This document shows, one piece after another, positions 41,201 through 53,995 of a stretch of DNA of 64,000 nt. The position numbers and the translations under genes are program-made. The DNA comes from Immersiella caudata (Eukaryota; Ascomycota; Sordariomycetes; Sordariales; Lasiosphaeriaceae). The notes under the pieces were generated by a model that saw only the letters and a list, made by a program, of their open reading frames with translations, was not told where the DNA came from and did not search any database. The DNA is taken from NCBI GenBank assembly GCA_030512335.1, contig JAULSU010000005.1, positions 2,852,001 to 2,916,000 on the forward strand, in the 5' to 3' direction. Numbering within the stretch: position 1 is the stretch's first letter; each line of letters opens with the position of its first letter.

Positions 41201-44054
41201 TAAAGGGATGCCTTTCCGCTTTGGGAGGTTCTGCTCATCAGAGGGTGGACTCTTGCTGCATAGTACGAGGAACGTATTATACGAGTTCAACTATGAGGTT
41301 CGGGAGGTGTAGTCCCTCGTGCGATTGGCAAACAAGAGGTCGTCGAATGGTTCATGAGCTTGTGTGTGCATCCAGTCGCTGCCCTGCATCATCATGCATG
41401 AGAAGGTTGACGGGATGACGGCGATGGCGCTTGATTACAACGGCTTTTTGGCAACAGGTCGACTTGGCTTCACTGCCGAGTCACCTTTTCTTGTTTGGAA
41501 TGCATTTCATGTTTTCCAATCAATGCCATGCTGAACTCGGCCAGGTTCCGTGGCGGCACAAAAGCCCAATCACGAAATGGGGAGGGGGGGATTCCGGGTT
41601 GGCAGGCGTCAGTGGATGGAGACTGCCGGCACTTGAGGATTGGCGATATCATCCAGCCAATCAGTCCTTGGATGTTCTCATGGCTAAGAGCGTCAGCGAG
41701 TGTGGGCGGTTTGCAGCAGAGGTGATGGGTTGCTGGGCGGCCGTATCTTGGCCCCCATCACCGCCGAGCCTTACCCACTTGCCAAGCACCATTCAGTCAG
41801 GTTCGTGCTTGCACGCCAACCGTCGAGAAAACAACAGGCCCTTGCGTATTGACAATACCTCATTTCTCTCTGCTGGAAACTGAAAGCACAGCCACCAGCC
41901 GGCGGCAAATGTATCGGAGCTGGAGCCGAAGCCGAAGCCCAACCCGAGTCCCTGTCCCGGGCCTCCGGCTTGAGTTGCAATACACCAAATATTGGCCAAA
42001 CTTTACCACAACAGCTTCTCCAGTCGCCTCCCATTGTCCATAGGCCATGGTTAGCCGCTACGTCAGCGTGTGGCATTGCGTGACTGGCGCGACACACTAC
42101 CCCACAAACGCCAGGAGAGTTGGTGATCACAGCGGCAGTGGGCTGCACAGAAGCAGCCGAAACGTCCAAGCGCAGAGACTGTGATGGCTGGTGTTGTGTC
42201 ACAATTGACATCAAGCTTCCGCGGTTATACTTGCCACTGACAGGCTCAGCAGATCTGGGAACCCTCACCAGTGCGTGCTCTCTTGCCGGAGCCCGCTCAC
42301 AGACATCTGGATGGCAGGTTAAGAGTCGACACCAGGGCCAGTGCGTGTCTCAGAGAAGAGGCGATTTAGCCTCGTAACCTGGGGCGCAGTAGCATCAAAC
42401 CCCCTCGGCTCGTTTGCCGCCGAATGGTCTCGAATAAATCAGAGGAAAGCAAAACCGATATCCAGAGCTTTAGGCCAATGCCGCAAAGCCCTTGTGCTGG
42501 TAACTCACTGTTCGGTTGGTGATGTGTCAGAAGGGTCGTTCATCCGATAGGCGGCGCGAGCTTTTTGTCTTTGTTTGCGCCCCCCTGGACCCCACCTCGT
42601 TGCGGGATTGAGCGTACCCACCAAGTAAAATTACTTGGTTGTTAGTTGGGTAGCAAGGGCGAGGGAACCCCCATTGCCAAATGGCGCAATGCAAACAAAC
42701 ACAGGGCGCAAGCAGAAAAAAGACCTCATCTGCAGCGTTGTGGCCATTAGCAACGACAGCTGCTATGAGGGGTAGTTATGTCATTGCAGTAAAATCCCGC
42801 GCAATTGGCAGAATGCGAACGTACTCTTGGGAGTTCTCGACCATCCGCCAGTGGTGGTTCTGGGGTTCTGGACTTTGCAGCATGCACGGTGCACCTAGCG
42901 GCGGGTGCCTTCCTAAGCGGCTGCCCGCACGCCAGTTGGTGGCACAGCAATTTTCGACGATTGCAAGGTTGCTCAGGCGATTCATGGGCGCTAATGCAGA
43001 TGTGGACTAGCTAAATGCCCGTTCGGGCTAGACCAGACCGAAGCTGCTGTCCCTGGAATGCGAGTCTCGGTCCTTTCTTTTCCTGTGTTTGTGTGTTGTG
43101 TCGAATTGGGACAGTAACAATGGCGTCTACGTTCGAGAATTGTAAACACCACGGGATATGCCGAGCACTCAGACTGCCTTGCGTGTGATGCGCGGAGAGG
43201 GTGGATGGTTTCTCGCCGCAAAGCGATCACCTCCCATATCGAGAATCGAGTTTCTCAAAAACGATGCAAACACCCTTGTCAGAGACAAGACCGGAAGATT
43301 GAGCTGACCTCAAACGAAGCGGCCTCTGATTCGCTTGGCGCTGCACAGCCTCCCTTGGCCTTGGCGCATTTCGACTCTTTCCATCTAGAGTGTAACGGAG
43401 GGCCCTGGTGTGGTTATTGACCTGGGAATGTTTCGATTCTCCTGCCCTTCTTGCTCGGCGTCTTGACCTTCGTTTCATTGATCGCAGACTTGCAATTCAC
43501 ACAGGTCGAGCCCAGGACACCCAGTGATGCTGCTCAGAGATCGGATGTCTTAGCGCACTCTCCGCCTCTTTTCCCGGCACCTCGCCGTTCACCCATATCT
43601 ACCATCGTGACCGCCTCTCCCTCACCCCAGTTTGAACCGCTCCACCAACATCACATCTCGAGCAGGCTCCCAGCAACACCCCGCGTGGTTCTGCGGACGG
43701 CCTCTCGCCCCATTGGCATCCTCTGCCCTGCAGCCGACTATCGCTCTGCCTCAGCTTGCAACGTTGAGACCAGGCCACTTTTTATCTACCATCGCGACTC
43801 ACTTTTTTTTTTCTTTCATTCTGCGGCCTCCAAAGTGTGGCAGTACAGCTAGGTTGAAAAGCCGGCGGCCTGTTTTCTGCCGCGTACCACTTCAGATCCT
43901 CTCTTTCTTCTGCCTTTGCGTGTACAGCCTCATTGCCACTCCACGGCTTTTGCCAGTGGCCTCCGAAGTTCCCCCCCGAAGGCATTTCGATCGCCTTGTC
44001 GAAGGAGGCTGAGTCGCCCTCCGCTGACGACGAGAACCCACTGCCTCAGCTATC
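38246..44054. other. 5.8 kb gene-poor spacer upstream of the Ca2+-ATPase
   Basis: I find no supportable protein or RNA gene in this longest spacer. Open frames are short, mostly without ATG, and show no domain. Small features include the palindrome GCCTCCGGAGGC near 38753-38764, a TG-rich microsatellite near 40013-40029, and four sites matching the calcineurin/Crz1 element GNGGCKCA in either orientation. Those are at 40779-40786, 40901-40908, 42381-42388 and 42576-42583. About 1-2 matches would be expected by chance, so the enrichment is weak. The last 500 bp is pyrimidine-rich, as for a leader. Confidence 0.5.
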
Positions 44055-47000
44055 ATGGCGAGCCCAGGCCCCGACGGCCAGGATGGCGAGTCCTCAACTG
44101 TGCGGAGACAGAGAGCGTGCGTTTGCCCGTCTCCGTTGAACATCTCTATTAGTAGCTAATCGTGCCGGTGCCGCAGTCCTACTATCACCATCGACACCAC
44201 TGCTGTGAGCCCGAGTCAACCCCAGCAAGACTCGGACGGCGCCCAGCGAGTGTTCACCAGCTCGCCCGTATCCATTGGGGACGACGGAAACGGTTTCTCT
44301 GCCACCGAAGCCATGGCGAGCAACGGGACGAACGCGCATCAGCGCACCAACTCTGGCTCGAGATCCTTTGACAGGGACAGCCGCCCTACCAGCCCTCACA
44401 ACATTTCCAGCCCGGTCACCGCGCTTCGTGGAAACGACCGCGCTTTTCTGTCTGTTCCGCAGTCTTCGATGTCCCGGCAGAACTCGGTCGGTTCGACAGA
44501 TTCCGTATCCGACGAGACAGTAATCGGAGCCCTATCCGTGGCAGAGAAGAGCTCGCGATCGCGCGCCAGCAGTTCTTCAGAGGCCGATCAGATCAAAAAC
44601 GACGCCAGCGCCCTCAAACCAGACGCCGGGAAGGAAGATGATTTCAAGGTGGAAGATAACCCATTTGCGTATTCGCCAGGCATGCTCAACAAGATGTTCG
44701 ACCCAAAGAGTCTTGCCGCTTTCTACAAACTCGGTGGTCTCGCCGGACTGGAAAGGGGCTTGCGCACGGACAGGAAGGCAGGTCTCAGTCTCGAGGAGGA
44801 GGCGCTCGCTGGCCAGGTTTCCTTTGAGGAAGCAGCCGAGGCTGCACGGCTGAGCGAGAAGGCTGCGGCCGAAGGCATCAAGGCGTCAGCGGCGCCCACG
44901 GAAAGCCACGCGGCCCGCAAGAGGGACGATTCCGGCGTTTACTCTTCGAGGAAACGGGTCTTCAGCGACAACAGGTTACCGGTCAAGAAGGGTAAGACCT
45001 TGCTGCAGCTGATGTGGATCACTTACAACGACAAGGTCCTGATTTTGCTGTCTGTTGCCGCCGCCATTTCGCTCGCTGTTGGTCTCTATCAGACCTTCGG
45101 AGGGGTCCACGAAGGCCAGGCCGTCGAATGGATTGAGGGTGTCGCCATTATTGCCGCCATCGCTATTGTGGTCATTGTTGGATCCCTCAACGATTTCTCC
45201 AAGGAGCGCCAGTTCGCCAAGTTAAACCAGAAGAAACAAGACCGTCTTGTCAAGGCTGTCCGATCTGGAAGAACCATTGAGTTGTCCGTTTTCGATATCC
45301 TCGTCGGCGACATTATTCACCTCGAGCCCGGAGACCTGATTCCTGTCGATGGCGTCCTTGTTGACGGTTTCAATGTCAAATGTGACGAATCTCAGGCGAC
45401 TGGCGAATCGGATATCATCAAGAAGCGCCCCGCAGACGAAGTCTTTGCCGCAATTGAGAACCATGATAGCCTCAAGAAGATGGATCCCTTCATTCAGTCT
45501 GGCGCTCGTGTTATGGAAGGCGTTGGAACTTTCATGGTCACCTCAACCGGCATCAACTCGAGTTATGGCAAGACGCTTATGGCCCTGAACGAAGATCCCG
45601 AGATCACGCCCCTCCAGTCGAAGCTGAACGTCATTGCCGAGTATATTGCCAAGCTTGGTGGTGCCGCTGGTCTTCTTCTTTTCATTGTTCTCTTGATCAA
45701 GTTCCTCGCTCAGCTTCCCAGGATGGACGCCACTCCTGTGGAGAAGGGCCAGCGGTTCCTCAAGATCTTCATCGTCGTCGTGACGATTATCGTGGTGGCT
45801 GTACCCGAGGGTCTCCCACTTGCGGTTACACTGGCCCTTGCTTTTGCCACCACCCGAATGCTCAAGGACAATAACCTGGTTCGTCACCTGAAGGCTTGCG
45901 AGGTCATGGGAAATGCGACAACAATCTGCAGCGACAAGACAGGCACATTGACTCAGAATAAAATGCAAGTCGTTGCGGGGGTCATCGGCACTGCCCACCG
46001 CTTCGGCGCTGCGGGTCCCCACGTGGACGACAGCGACTCGGATAGCCCTATTGAACCAGAACGTGAGGTTGGAGTGGGAGAACTGATGTCGAGCCTCAGC
46101 GCGTCAGTCAAGGACATTTTGCGGAACTCCATCTCACTCAACTCTACGGCATTCGAAGGCGAAGTTGACGGAGAAAAGACCTTCATTGGATCCAAGACGG
46201 AAACCGCGCTTCTCATTCTCGCCAAGGAGCATCTCGCCATGGGCCCGGTAGCCGAGGAACGCGCAAACAACAAGGTTCTGCATCTCATACCCTTCGATTC
46301 TGGCCGGAAATGCATGGGTGTCGTGGTGCAGCTTGAAAATGGTAAAGCACGCCTCTACGTCAAGGGAGCTTCCGAAATTGTCTTGGATATGTGCACCCAG
46401 ATCGTTCGCGACCCGTCCGCCGAGCTCTCTACCTCGCCCATGACCAATGACAACAAGGAAGCTGTCAAGAGGCTTATCGAGGGCTACGCCCGTAACTCTC
46501 TCCGGACCATCGGCTTGATCTACCGCGACTTCGACCGCTGGCCGCCCGTTACTTCTCGCCGTGGCGGTGACAACGAGATCGTGTTCGAGGACATTTGCCG
46601 CAACATGGTCTTCCTCAGCATGGTTGGTATCAAGGACCCCCTCCGCGAAGGAGTCACGCAGGCTGTTCGCGACTGCCAGAGGGCTGGTGTCGTTGTCCGT
46701 ATGGTTACCGGTGATAACAGGTTGACTGCTGAGGCCATCGCTCGTGACTGCGGAATTCTTCAGCCCGACAGCATCATTCTTGAAGGACCCGAGTTCCGGA
46801 ACATGTCCAAGGCTCAGCAAGATGAGATCATTCCGCGGCTGCACGTTTTGGCGCGATCGAGTCCTGACGACAAGCGCATCCTGGTCAAGAGGCTGAAGGA
46901 TAAGGGCGAGACTGTGGCTGTGACCGGAGACGGTACCAACGATGCCCCAGCACTGAAAATGGCCGACATTGGCTTCTCGATGGGTATCGCCGGCACTGAG

Positions 47001-48400
47001 GTCGCCAAGGAGGCTTCGGCCATCATTCTTATGGACGACAACTTCAGCTCGATCGTCAAGGCGCTGAAATGGGGCCGCGCAGTCAACGATGCTGTCAAGC
47101 GCTTCCTCCAGTTCCAGCTCACTGTCAACGTTACGGCTGTTATCCTGACTTTCGTCTCGGCGGTTTCCAACGACAGAGAAGAGAGTGTGCTCACCGCTGT
47201 TCAACTGCTGTGGGTGAATCTCATCATGGATACGCTGGCAGCTCTCGCACTCGCTACAGACCCGCCCCAAGACAGCATCATCAACCGCAAGCCTGAACGC
47301 AGGGGTGCCTCTATCATCTCAGTTACCATGTGGAAAATGATTCTCGGCCAGGCGGTCTTCCAGTTGCTGATTACCTTCCTGCTCTACTTTGGCTCTCCCG
47401 GAATCCTCCCCGCTTATGACCCGACTGGAGTGTCTAAAGAGGAGGTTCAGACCTTGGTCTTCAACACCTTTGTGTGGATGCAGATTTTCAACCAGTGGAA
47501 GTAAGTATAACATTCCGCGGCTGAATATCTTGAATGATGCTAACGCACACTAGTAACCGCCGGTTGGACAACCATTTCAACATCTTTGAGGGACTTACCA
47601 AGAACAAGTTCTTCATTGGCATCAGCCTTATCATGTGCGGCGGCCAAGTGCTCATCGTCATGGTTGGCGGCAAGCCCTTCAACATTGCCGAGACTGGCCA
47701 GACACCCGCCATGTGGGCCTATGCAATCGTTCTGGGCTTCCTCTCGATTCCTGTGGGAATGATCATCCGCCTTATCCCTGATGCGCTTCTGGAGCGCCTG
47801 ATCCCCGACTATCTCAAGCGCAGGGTCAAATCCAACGTCCCTGGCGTTACCATCTCGGACGATGAAGAGCGATATCAGTACTACCCGCAAGCCCTTGACG
47901 AAGTCAGAGACGAGTTGTCCTTCCTCAAGCGTGTCAAGGGTGGCCGCATCAACAACCTGAAGTTTGCGATGAGGCATCCCCGCGAGACCTTCATGCCGAA
48001 GAAGAGCCCCTCTCACAGCCGCGAGCACTCTCGGTCCAACTCGATCGGCAAGTTGCCTCAGACGCCGACTCGTGAAGACAGCTTCGGCAGTCACTCCCCC
48101 GCACCCACTCCGGATTCTCGCAAGCGGAGTAAGAGCACGCGTTCGAGATCCAACAGTGCTCTCGGCGCAGCCACAGTCATGGCGGGTATAGTGGCTGGCG
48201 GTATTGCCGCTGGATGGTCACCAATCGATCGCCGCAACGAGCCTGACTTCGGCATGTTCCCCCGGTCGGTACCAGAGGCTCACGATGGACAAGACGCGTC
48301 TGAGCAACCCAAGGAAGAGACTGGACCTAGCGACACTCAGAACGTGCCTATTCTCAGCATGCCAAAGCCCCCTTCTGGCGATCGGAAGCCGGCTCCCTGA
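44055..48400 (+). CDS. PMC1: PMC1-type (P2B) Ca2+-transporting ATPase, probably vacuolar
   Basis: P-type ATPase pumping cytosolic Ca2+ into the vacuole (or out of the cell). Exons 44055-44116, 44177-47500 and 47554-48400, 1410 residues. The first 20 codons (MASPGPDGQDGESS) join in frame to PTITIDTT. The catalytic set is complete: TGES in the actuator domain, PEGLPLAV in M4, phosphorylated Asp607 in CSDKTGTLTQNK, the nucleotide-site KGAS, and the hinge TGDGTNDAPALK. The C-terminal membrane helices span the last intron (NQWN-NRRLDNHFN). The roughly 285-residue N terminus is S/T-rich and likely regulatory. The long hydrophilic tail after the last helix is S/R-rich with SRSNS-type sites; plant and animal relatives have a calmodulin-binding regulatory segment at one end. 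It corresponds to Neurospora NCA-2/3 or yeast Pmc1; which paralogue cannot be said. Confidence 0.95.
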
Positions 48401-50044
48401 GCGCGTCGTTGAATGATGTGATCTTCGACACATCGCCAATAATAAATCACACTACTAACAATCCCCGAGGCTCGCCTCGACTACGGCGTATGCGCCGGAA
48501 GGTTTTCAGTCCTTGATCTTCTGGAGAAGACATAGGACGACATCCCGGCGCCACGGTCAGGATGGACGATCCGATTGTATATTATTGTACAGACGCCCAG
48601 GATAGGGGACGGTTCCTGAGGCGAGGCTTGATGGGCTGCATACATAGCCTTGGTGTTCGGCGCGTGGCGACGACTTATTTAGGGAGGGCGGTCGGGTCTT
48701 TTCATTTCACGGTCTTTGCTACGGCGACATCTTTTTCTCATGTTGGATGCGGAGTTTGGGTGGGAAGTGATGTTTTGGAGCTCAATAGAGTCGCGCAACA
48801 CTTATCGTGACAAGGCAGTACTATGCCAAAAAGAATCTCCTTGGTCGGAATATGGGGGTAGATAGATCAAGCATAAGGAAATACAGTGGCCTCGTTCTGT
48901 TTATTACCCTGTTTTTGGTTCAACTGGAGTGGACGGGCGTCGTTGCATTCTCGTCATGTGGCTGTGGGTGTGGAACTCGATGGACGGCAAGAGACTGGCG
49001 AGTGGCGAAGGAATGGGGTGTTGATGGCGAAGGCATTCTGAGTTGGTTTACTCAGCATGTCTGTCTGAGGCCACAGATGGACGATCGGCTTGAGGAGGAC
49101 GTTCGCCGCAACTGCAATTGCCCGGCTGCATGTTTCAGCTCAAGCTTGGGCTATTGTCGACTACCTCAATGGAGGAAGGAGCGTTGTTGGAAACGGCAGG
49201 CTCGCGTGATCCATCGTTCGATCCCATGAAAAACAGGTAGACTGAAACAATTTGTTCATATCTATCTATGCCCTGTCGTTTCTTAAATTCTGATGGAGTG
49301 AGTTGTGAAAGGCCCAAATGCCGGGGTCAAGAAGAGTTGCCTGTGGGCAGTGTCCTGAGCTTCCAGGTTGTGCCTGTGTGTCGGGGATCGGCCTTTGGTC
49401 ACGGCGGGTTTTCGCCTTGAGACCTCGCCAGCGCTATCCAATCCTCGTCTCCTTGGGTTCCGTTTCTTCCGCTTTTAGTTTCTCACCATTCACTCAACGC
49501 TCACCCTTCACCTTTTCACACCCAAACAAATCTGAGCAACTTTTGAGCCTCTGCATCCGAAACACCAGGGCGGAAAATAAAGTTGCAGACCGATTCGTAA
49601 GCCGTGTACCCCAAGGAAACAACGATGGGGTATTGAAGTGACTGAAGCGCAGCAGCCCGTCTTTTTGCCTTGCTTTCCAGTCTCTTCCTTCATTTCCACC
49701 AGTTTCGGCAATTCTCATCAGCCCGCAGAGGTCAGTCAACCCGCACTTTGTTGGGGACGCAATCTCAGTCTCGCCCGCGACAACACTTTTACTTTACTTT
49801 TTTTTCTCGTTTGCTTATCGATAGCAGTCAATTCGCTCTGGTCTTTGAAGCACGATTGTCTGAGCTGAGGCAGGATTACGCTTTTTGAAGTTGTCGCACC
49901 AGGTGCTGGCCATTTCACTTGCTCCCTTGCAGTCGTGTTTCATCTTGGCCTCTCATCAGCCGGCTCTGATTTTGTCTCTTGTATTCGGCTCGCTTCCGTC
50001 AGGGCGATTGCCACCAACAAAGATAAAGGCCATCAACCGCGACA
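48401..50044. other. Intergenic, between the Ca2+-ATPase and the sirtuin
   Basis: About 1.6 kb without a supportable gene. Two small stem-loops lie 60-100 bp past the ATPase stop: CGAGGC-TC-GCCTCG and CGGCG-TATG-CGCCG (about 48464-48499), probably in its 3' UTR. The right third is pyrimidine-rich leader of the sirtuin gene. Confidence 0.5.
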
Positions 50045-51697
50045 ATGGATTCATCCCGCGCCGCCAATGGCAAGAGCGCCAATGGCGATGCTAACGGTCA
50101 CGGTGTGACTGTGGTCAAGAAGACGAGCTCGCGGCTCAAGAACGTTGTCAACTACGACGAGAAAGCCCATCTCGCCGATCTTGAGGAGGATATCCAGCAT
50201 GGCGTTGCTCATACCAATCTCACCGAGCTGGAGGAGCGCGTCAATGATCTGCACGAATCGTGGGAGACCGAGTCCTTGTTTGAGGACGCGCTCGAGGACT
50301 TGACCGAGGACAAGTTTTTCACCGACGGTAATTCGTGAAACCCGCAACAGCTAGAGTCACTTGCTAACGCCGACCGCGCAGATCCCAATGCATGCACACC
50401 CGAAGAGGCTGTTAGATTCCGCCAGCTCTTGCGTGCGGTTGGTCCCGAAGTGTTTTGTAAGCGGACGGTGGACGCCGGCGTCATTTCAGCCAAGAAGCTC
50501 CTGACGGCGTTCAGCATCCGCCCGCCGGCCTTCCTTGAGGGCGCCGAAGACGACGCCTACTACGGCCTGCTCAGTCTTGCCCTCACGCGCGAGCTGTCCA
50601 AGCGCGCCAAGCTCAACCGCTACAACTCCGTCGATGATGCTGTGCAACTCCTCCAAACTGCGCGCAACATCATCGTCCTCACTGGTGCTGGTATCTCCAC
50701 CTCCCTTGGCATCCCCGACTTCCGCTCCAAGGGCATTGGTCTCTACTCCAAGCTTGAGCACCTTGGCCTTAGCGATCCCCAAGAAGTGTTCGACATCAAC
50801 GTCTTTCGCCAGGACCCGACCATCTTCTACTCTGTCGCCCGCGACATCCTTCCCGACCACACGCGCTTCTCCCCGACTCATGCCTTCATCGCCCTCCTCC
50901 AGCAGAAAGGCAAACTCCTCACCAACTACTCCCAAAACATTGACAACCTCGAGGCTAGAGCCGGCATTCAGCCCGACAAGCTCATCCAGTGTCACGGCTC
51001 CTTCGCCACCGCGTCGTGCGTCAAGTGCGGCTACAAGGTTGAAGGCGAGTCTCTGTTTCCTGAAATCAAAGCCGGCAAGATTCCGCGCTGTCGCAAGTGC
51101 GCTCAGGGCGCCCGCACCACCAACAATAGCCGCAAGCGTAAGGTTCAGCGCGATGGCACTGATAAGAAGCCCCGGCGTCGCCACGGCGATTACGACTCCA
51201 ACTCTGATTCCGAATTTGACGTCCCTGCTAGCAACAGCGGCGTCATGAAGCCGGATATCACCTTCTTTGGAGAGCCATTGCCGGATGAGTTTTCCAAGAG
51301 ACTCACCGAGCACGATCGCGACCTAGTCGATCTCGTCATTGTCATTGGAACCAGTCTCAAGGTCGCCCCCGTTTCCGAGGTCGTGCCGTACCTGCCGCCG
51401 AACATCCCGCAGATCTATATTAGTCGTACGCCTGTGTCGCATGTCAACTTCGATATCGACCTCCTCGGCGATTGCGACATTGTCGTTTCCGAGTTATGTC
51501 ATCGTGCGGGATGGGACTTAAAGCACGAGATGATTCCCGAAGGCCAAGTGGTCGACGTCCAGCTGGCAGAGGGTTATCCCAGTCGACATGTGTTTACCCA
51601 GGTTAAGCCTGAAGCTGCAGAGGATGAGGAGAGGGGAAAGGGCAAGGAGGGAGACGAGGCGGCGAAGGATGGCGAGCCCGACGAGAAGGAGGATTGA
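50045..51697 (+). CDS. SIR2: Class I NAD-dependent protein deacetylase (Sir2/Hst1-like)
   Basis: Nuclear sirtuin that removes acetyl groups from histones using NAD+. Exons 50045-50327 and 50382-51697, 532 residues; the intron (GTAATT donor, GCTAAC branch point) splits an Asp codon. The N-terminal roughly 180 residues, including RQLLRAVGPEVF and AKKLLTAFSIRPP, match the Sir2 N-terminal extension of Sir2/Hst1 proteins. The catalytic core has the NAD motif TGAGISTSLGIPDFRS (from about 196), SQNIDNLE, catalytic His at about 299 in QCHGSFATASC, two zinc-binding cysteine pairs (CVKCG and CRKC), and GTSLKVAPVSE. A basic insert RKRKVQRDGTDKKPRRR lies just after the second pair, a likely nuclear signal. 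The C terminus is acidic/lysine-rich. The sequence cannot separate a Sir2 silencing role from Hst1-type promoter repression. Confidence 0.95.
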
Positions 51698-52478
51698 GTC
51701 CTCGAGGTCACACATGCATGGATGAACGTTTTTCCCTTCAATTCAGACTGGATGATGGTCGCTTGCGATTTACTATTACGTCTGGAACAGTAATGATACC
51801 CTGTTTGGCACGGTAGAGAGGATTCTTGGAGGGGGGGAGGAGGCGTGTCCGTTTCCGTTTTATATTGTTTTGGTTTCTTGTCTCGCAAGGCGATTGTTGG
51901 ATAGGTGTTGGTATAGAATGGGGGTAATGCCTTTATGAGAGGGCGCGGTGTGTGGCCTGGGTATGGTGTGGGGTGGTACGGTAAAGTAATACGGGCGGGA
52001 AAAGTCTTGTTTGAGTACCCATGGGTGCTTTGGCTTGGATGTTGAGATACTGATGGGCCTGCGAGCTCACGGAACAAGTTTAGACGGAATTTATGGTATT
52101 ATCACGAAGGCACCGAGTCTCGGTCCACTGGTCTCCTTTGGAAGGCACGATGAAATACCACTTCTTTGTGGTGAAGGAGGGGCCTCCAAGGCGGTCTAAT
52201 TTTCTCCATGGAACAAAGACGAGAAAGAACGATGCCGAATACGGGCAACCAGTAAATGCCCGGCCACAAAAAAACTAACCAGAAACCGCAATGTCACAAT
52301 TCCTTTCATTCATGGTCAAAATACTTTCTGTCTCCCAAGGTCCTCTGCCAGCTCCAAGCTGCATCTTTCCACCGTACATGCCTACCTTACCTAGCCTGTT
52401 CACCATGGCCACCACATCCAGTATACCCAGAAATATCCAATGGATCAGCTAGGACTTCAGAAAGGGAGATTCAGAAAC
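51698..52478. other. Intergenic, between the sirtuin and the kinase pseudogene
   Basis: About 780 bp; the sirtuin 3' flank, then sequence with no recognisable gene. Confidence 0.5.
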
Positions 52479-53995
52479 ATGGCGAGACGGCGACACTCTG
52501 CGCTTCCTCAGCGTGTGGGTGAATTGGAACGACAGCGATGGACGCGGGAACGAGAACTTGAACAATGCGCGGAGCGGCTCGACATCTGATACCCAAGACG
52601 ACACGGAGGGCCTCTCGGCCGATGAAGACAGGCGTGCCGCTATCATATTGCCCCTCTTACCTGGGCTTTTCACCAGCTTGGCAGCCAATGTCCAAGGCGT
52701 TGACATCACGCCGCTGGGAGAGGTGTTGGCAACGACAACTGACAGAGCCATCGTTGATTGCAACAAGCCGTATTTCCCATCTGTGACGGAATACGGCCTC
52801 GGATCCCGACTCCCCGTGCTTCCACGATCCAAGTTTACCGTGCTCAAGCGTATCGCCCTGGGGGTTGACCAGGTGTCATATGTCGATCCGGTGTCAGGCC
52901 AGGAGACGGTAGCAGTCCTGAAGCTCGCTTTCCGCAATCCAACCTACGTGGGAGGTGGGATATGGACCGACATTCATGTTCTCAGACGGCTCCCTCCTCA
53001 CCCAAACGTGGTGGCGATCAAGGCACTGGTGGTGGAGGAGGTTAGTGGTCTTGGAGTTGTCGGCTACGCCATGCCCTATCTCGATGGCTATTCGTTGGCG
53101 CACCAGCCGAAGCCGCGGTCCTTTAAGCTGAAGTGGCTTCGTGAGGTTATTGACGCCGTCGACTTTCTGAACCTGAAGTCCGGCATCCTCTATAGCGACC
53201 TGGTGGAAGTCAACATCTTTGTCAACACGGCGACCTGATTCGGCTGTCCTGATTGACCTCGGCATAGCGAAGAGCGCGCGGCGTCAAGTACAGGGTGGCA
53301 AAAGGCACTTTGGCTGTCCCACGACGTAAGAGGAAGCACCCCCAGCAGCAAACCCGCAAGCTGTTGGCATGAACGACGTAGAGTGTGTTATCTTGACAGT
53401 CCTCTTCCTCATCACCCAGCACAGGACGGCAACGACGACGGAAAAGTTGGCACGCGAGACGTGGAAGAAGGATGCAGGTCGGGTTAGGAAGAAAGGGGAG
53501 TGGATCAAGCACCCGGATGTCGAGCTAGACGCCAATATCTCGGTATTTTACGACGTCCTCGTGGACTGGGCCGATAGGCGCCGAGAGGGCCCGCTGCCGT
53601 CGGGTGTAACAGACCCTGTTACATGGCCTGCCTATGAAAAGCCGCCCGAGGACCCGGTCACATTTGTCGAAAAGTATAGTTACCGAATAGAGGCCAACGT
53701 TGCTGGTCGTGGCCGCCTGGTCGATAGAATCCGGGCTGGCCGACCCGTTCTCAACTGGGTGCGCCCAATTACATCCAAGCTTGATCCTAACCGGCCCATC
53801 CTGGCAACAGGGAGGTATGCAGACGAGGAGCCTGTCATCGAGTTTACGCAAGTACCGGACCCGAGCAGAGGCTTTCCTCAGGCCCCGCTGGGGATTGACG
53901 GCCTAAAGCGCCAGGGGACAACAACATCATCACACGAGGTGGGAGGCGGAGATGGCACCGGCCTGAAGCGTAAGAGGGATAGGTGGGAAGTTTAG
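52479..53995 (+). pseudogene. Decayed fungal protein-kinase-like gene
   Basis: Parts of a fungus-specific protein-kinase-like family are readable in several frames. A possible start at ATG 52479 gives a charged E/R-rich helical segment that stops near 52597. From about 52513 another frame encodes kinase N-lobe sequence (KRIALGVDQVSYV, TVAVLKLAF, HVLRRLPPHPNVVAI) up to the catalytic loop GILYSDLVEVNIFV, with HRD replaced by YSD. It ends at TGA 53236. One base over, the DFG-like VLIDLGIAKS continues until an in-frame TAA at 53327. The same frame then resumes (MNDVECVILTVLF, a family motif) through KLDPNRPILATGRYADEEP to 53995. Two or three separate lesions make a functional protein unlikely. 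The TAA could come from CAA by a C-to-T change, as in RIP, but the rest is not AT-enriched. Confidence 0.75.

Noticed and set aside
41771..42268. 165-codon open frame on the minus strand in the large spacer
   Set aside because: No domain, biased but not protein-like composition, many Cys/Trp/Ser typical of chance frames in GC-rich DNA, and no flanking gene signals.
46134..47270. 378-codon open frame antisense to the Ca2+-ATPase
   Set aside because: Overlaps the conserved ATPase hinge and membrane region; the sense strand is clearly the gene.
48807..49229. 140-codon frame with a hydrophobic stretch and many cysteines
   Set aside because: Starts at GTG, has no recognisable signal peptide or cysteine pattern and no intron signals; it looks like a chance frame in intergenic DNA.
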